From positions 102,825,937 through 102,889,936 of the forward strand of contig NC_133665.1 of the NCBI RefSeq assembly GCF_037893015.1: a stretch of 64,000 nucleotides of DNA. The letters run 5' to 3'. The notes under the pieces were generated by a model, which was not told the origin of the DNA, made no database searches, and worked only from the letters and a program-made list of their open reading frames with translations. Below, piece by piece: positions 63,860 to 64,000 of this stretch. A program made the translations under genes and the position numbers. Position 1 is the stretch's first letter. Every line of letters starts with the position of its first letter. The stretch is from Macrotis lagotis (Eukaryota; Chordata; Mammalia; Peramelemorphia; Peramelidae).

Positions 63860-64000
63860 TTTTTTTTGGTAAGGCAATGGGGTTAAGTGACTTGCCTAAG
63901 GTCACACAGCTAGGTTAAGTATTTTGTGTCTGAGACCAGATTTGAATGAAGGTCCTCCTGACTCCAGGGCAGGTGCTCTATCCACTGTGCCACCTAACTG
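63860..64000 (-). mobile_element. WSINE1-like SINE, cut by the window end
   Basis: T run, then GGTAAGGCAATGGGGTTAAG through CCACTGTGCCACCTAACTG; its last few bases lie outside. Confidence 0.93.

Overview
The window looks like nuclear DNA of an Australian marsupial, most likely a dasyuromorph (Tasmanian devil, dunnart or antechinus type). This rests on two observations. First, about 35 copies of one tRNA-derived SINE are present; its head reads GGCTAGGTGGCGCAGTGG and its tail ends CCATTGCCTTGCAAAAA, which I recall as the WSINE1/WALLSI type. Second, L1 3' ends, MAR1/MON1/MIR core-SINEs and old L2/CR1 copies have the marsupial look. Family names are from memory and were not checked against a library. 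There is no bacterial-style gene content.

The host-gene content is a decayed part of a KRAB C2H2 zinc-finger (KRAB-ZNF) cluster. Unit A (+, 13410-18130) has a KRAB-A exon, a KRAB-B exon and a broken zinc-finger exon that is split by an L1 insertion. Unit B (-, 25175-25960) is a heavily decayed finger block with no KRAB exon found. Unit C (-, 44545-47513) has KRAB-A (127 bp), KRAB-B (102 bp) and a last exon with about 16 fingers. The splice signals and reading phases of the KRAB part of unit C are consistent, but the linker and finger array carry several stops and frameshifts. Three CpG islands (about 7.2-7.96 kb, 33.4-34.0 kb and 56.3-57.1 kb) each lie roughly 6-9 kb on the 5' side of one unit, as expected for the promoters of these three genes.

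Layout: 1-5.1 kb, three L1 3'-truncated-family copies in a row on the minus strand; 5.3-9.5 kb, mostly unique sequence with CpG island 1; 9.5-10.7 kb, old L1; 13.4-18.1 kb, unit A; 18.2-25 kb, SINEs, L1 and an L2/L1/SINE nest; 25.2-26 kb, unit B; 26.6-30.9 kb, a broken gammaretrovirus-like fossil with four SINEs in it; 33.4-34 kb, CpG island 2; 34.1-42.6 kb, L2/L1/SINE mosaic; 44.5-48.1 kb, unit C and a partial duplicate of it; 48.4-50.3 kb, a 120-bp inverted repeat pair around an L1; 50.4-56.1 kb, L2 and CR1/L3 remains and SINEs; 56.3-57.1 kb, CpG island 3; 57.3-64 kb, old LINE/MIR pieces and featureless sequence.

I found no new gene system. The points most worth checking are the intact KRAB-A/B module of unit C, the partial tandem duplicate of its last exon, the paired ETS motifs in the CpG islands, the unexplained inverted repeat, and a site hit twice by the same SINE family.
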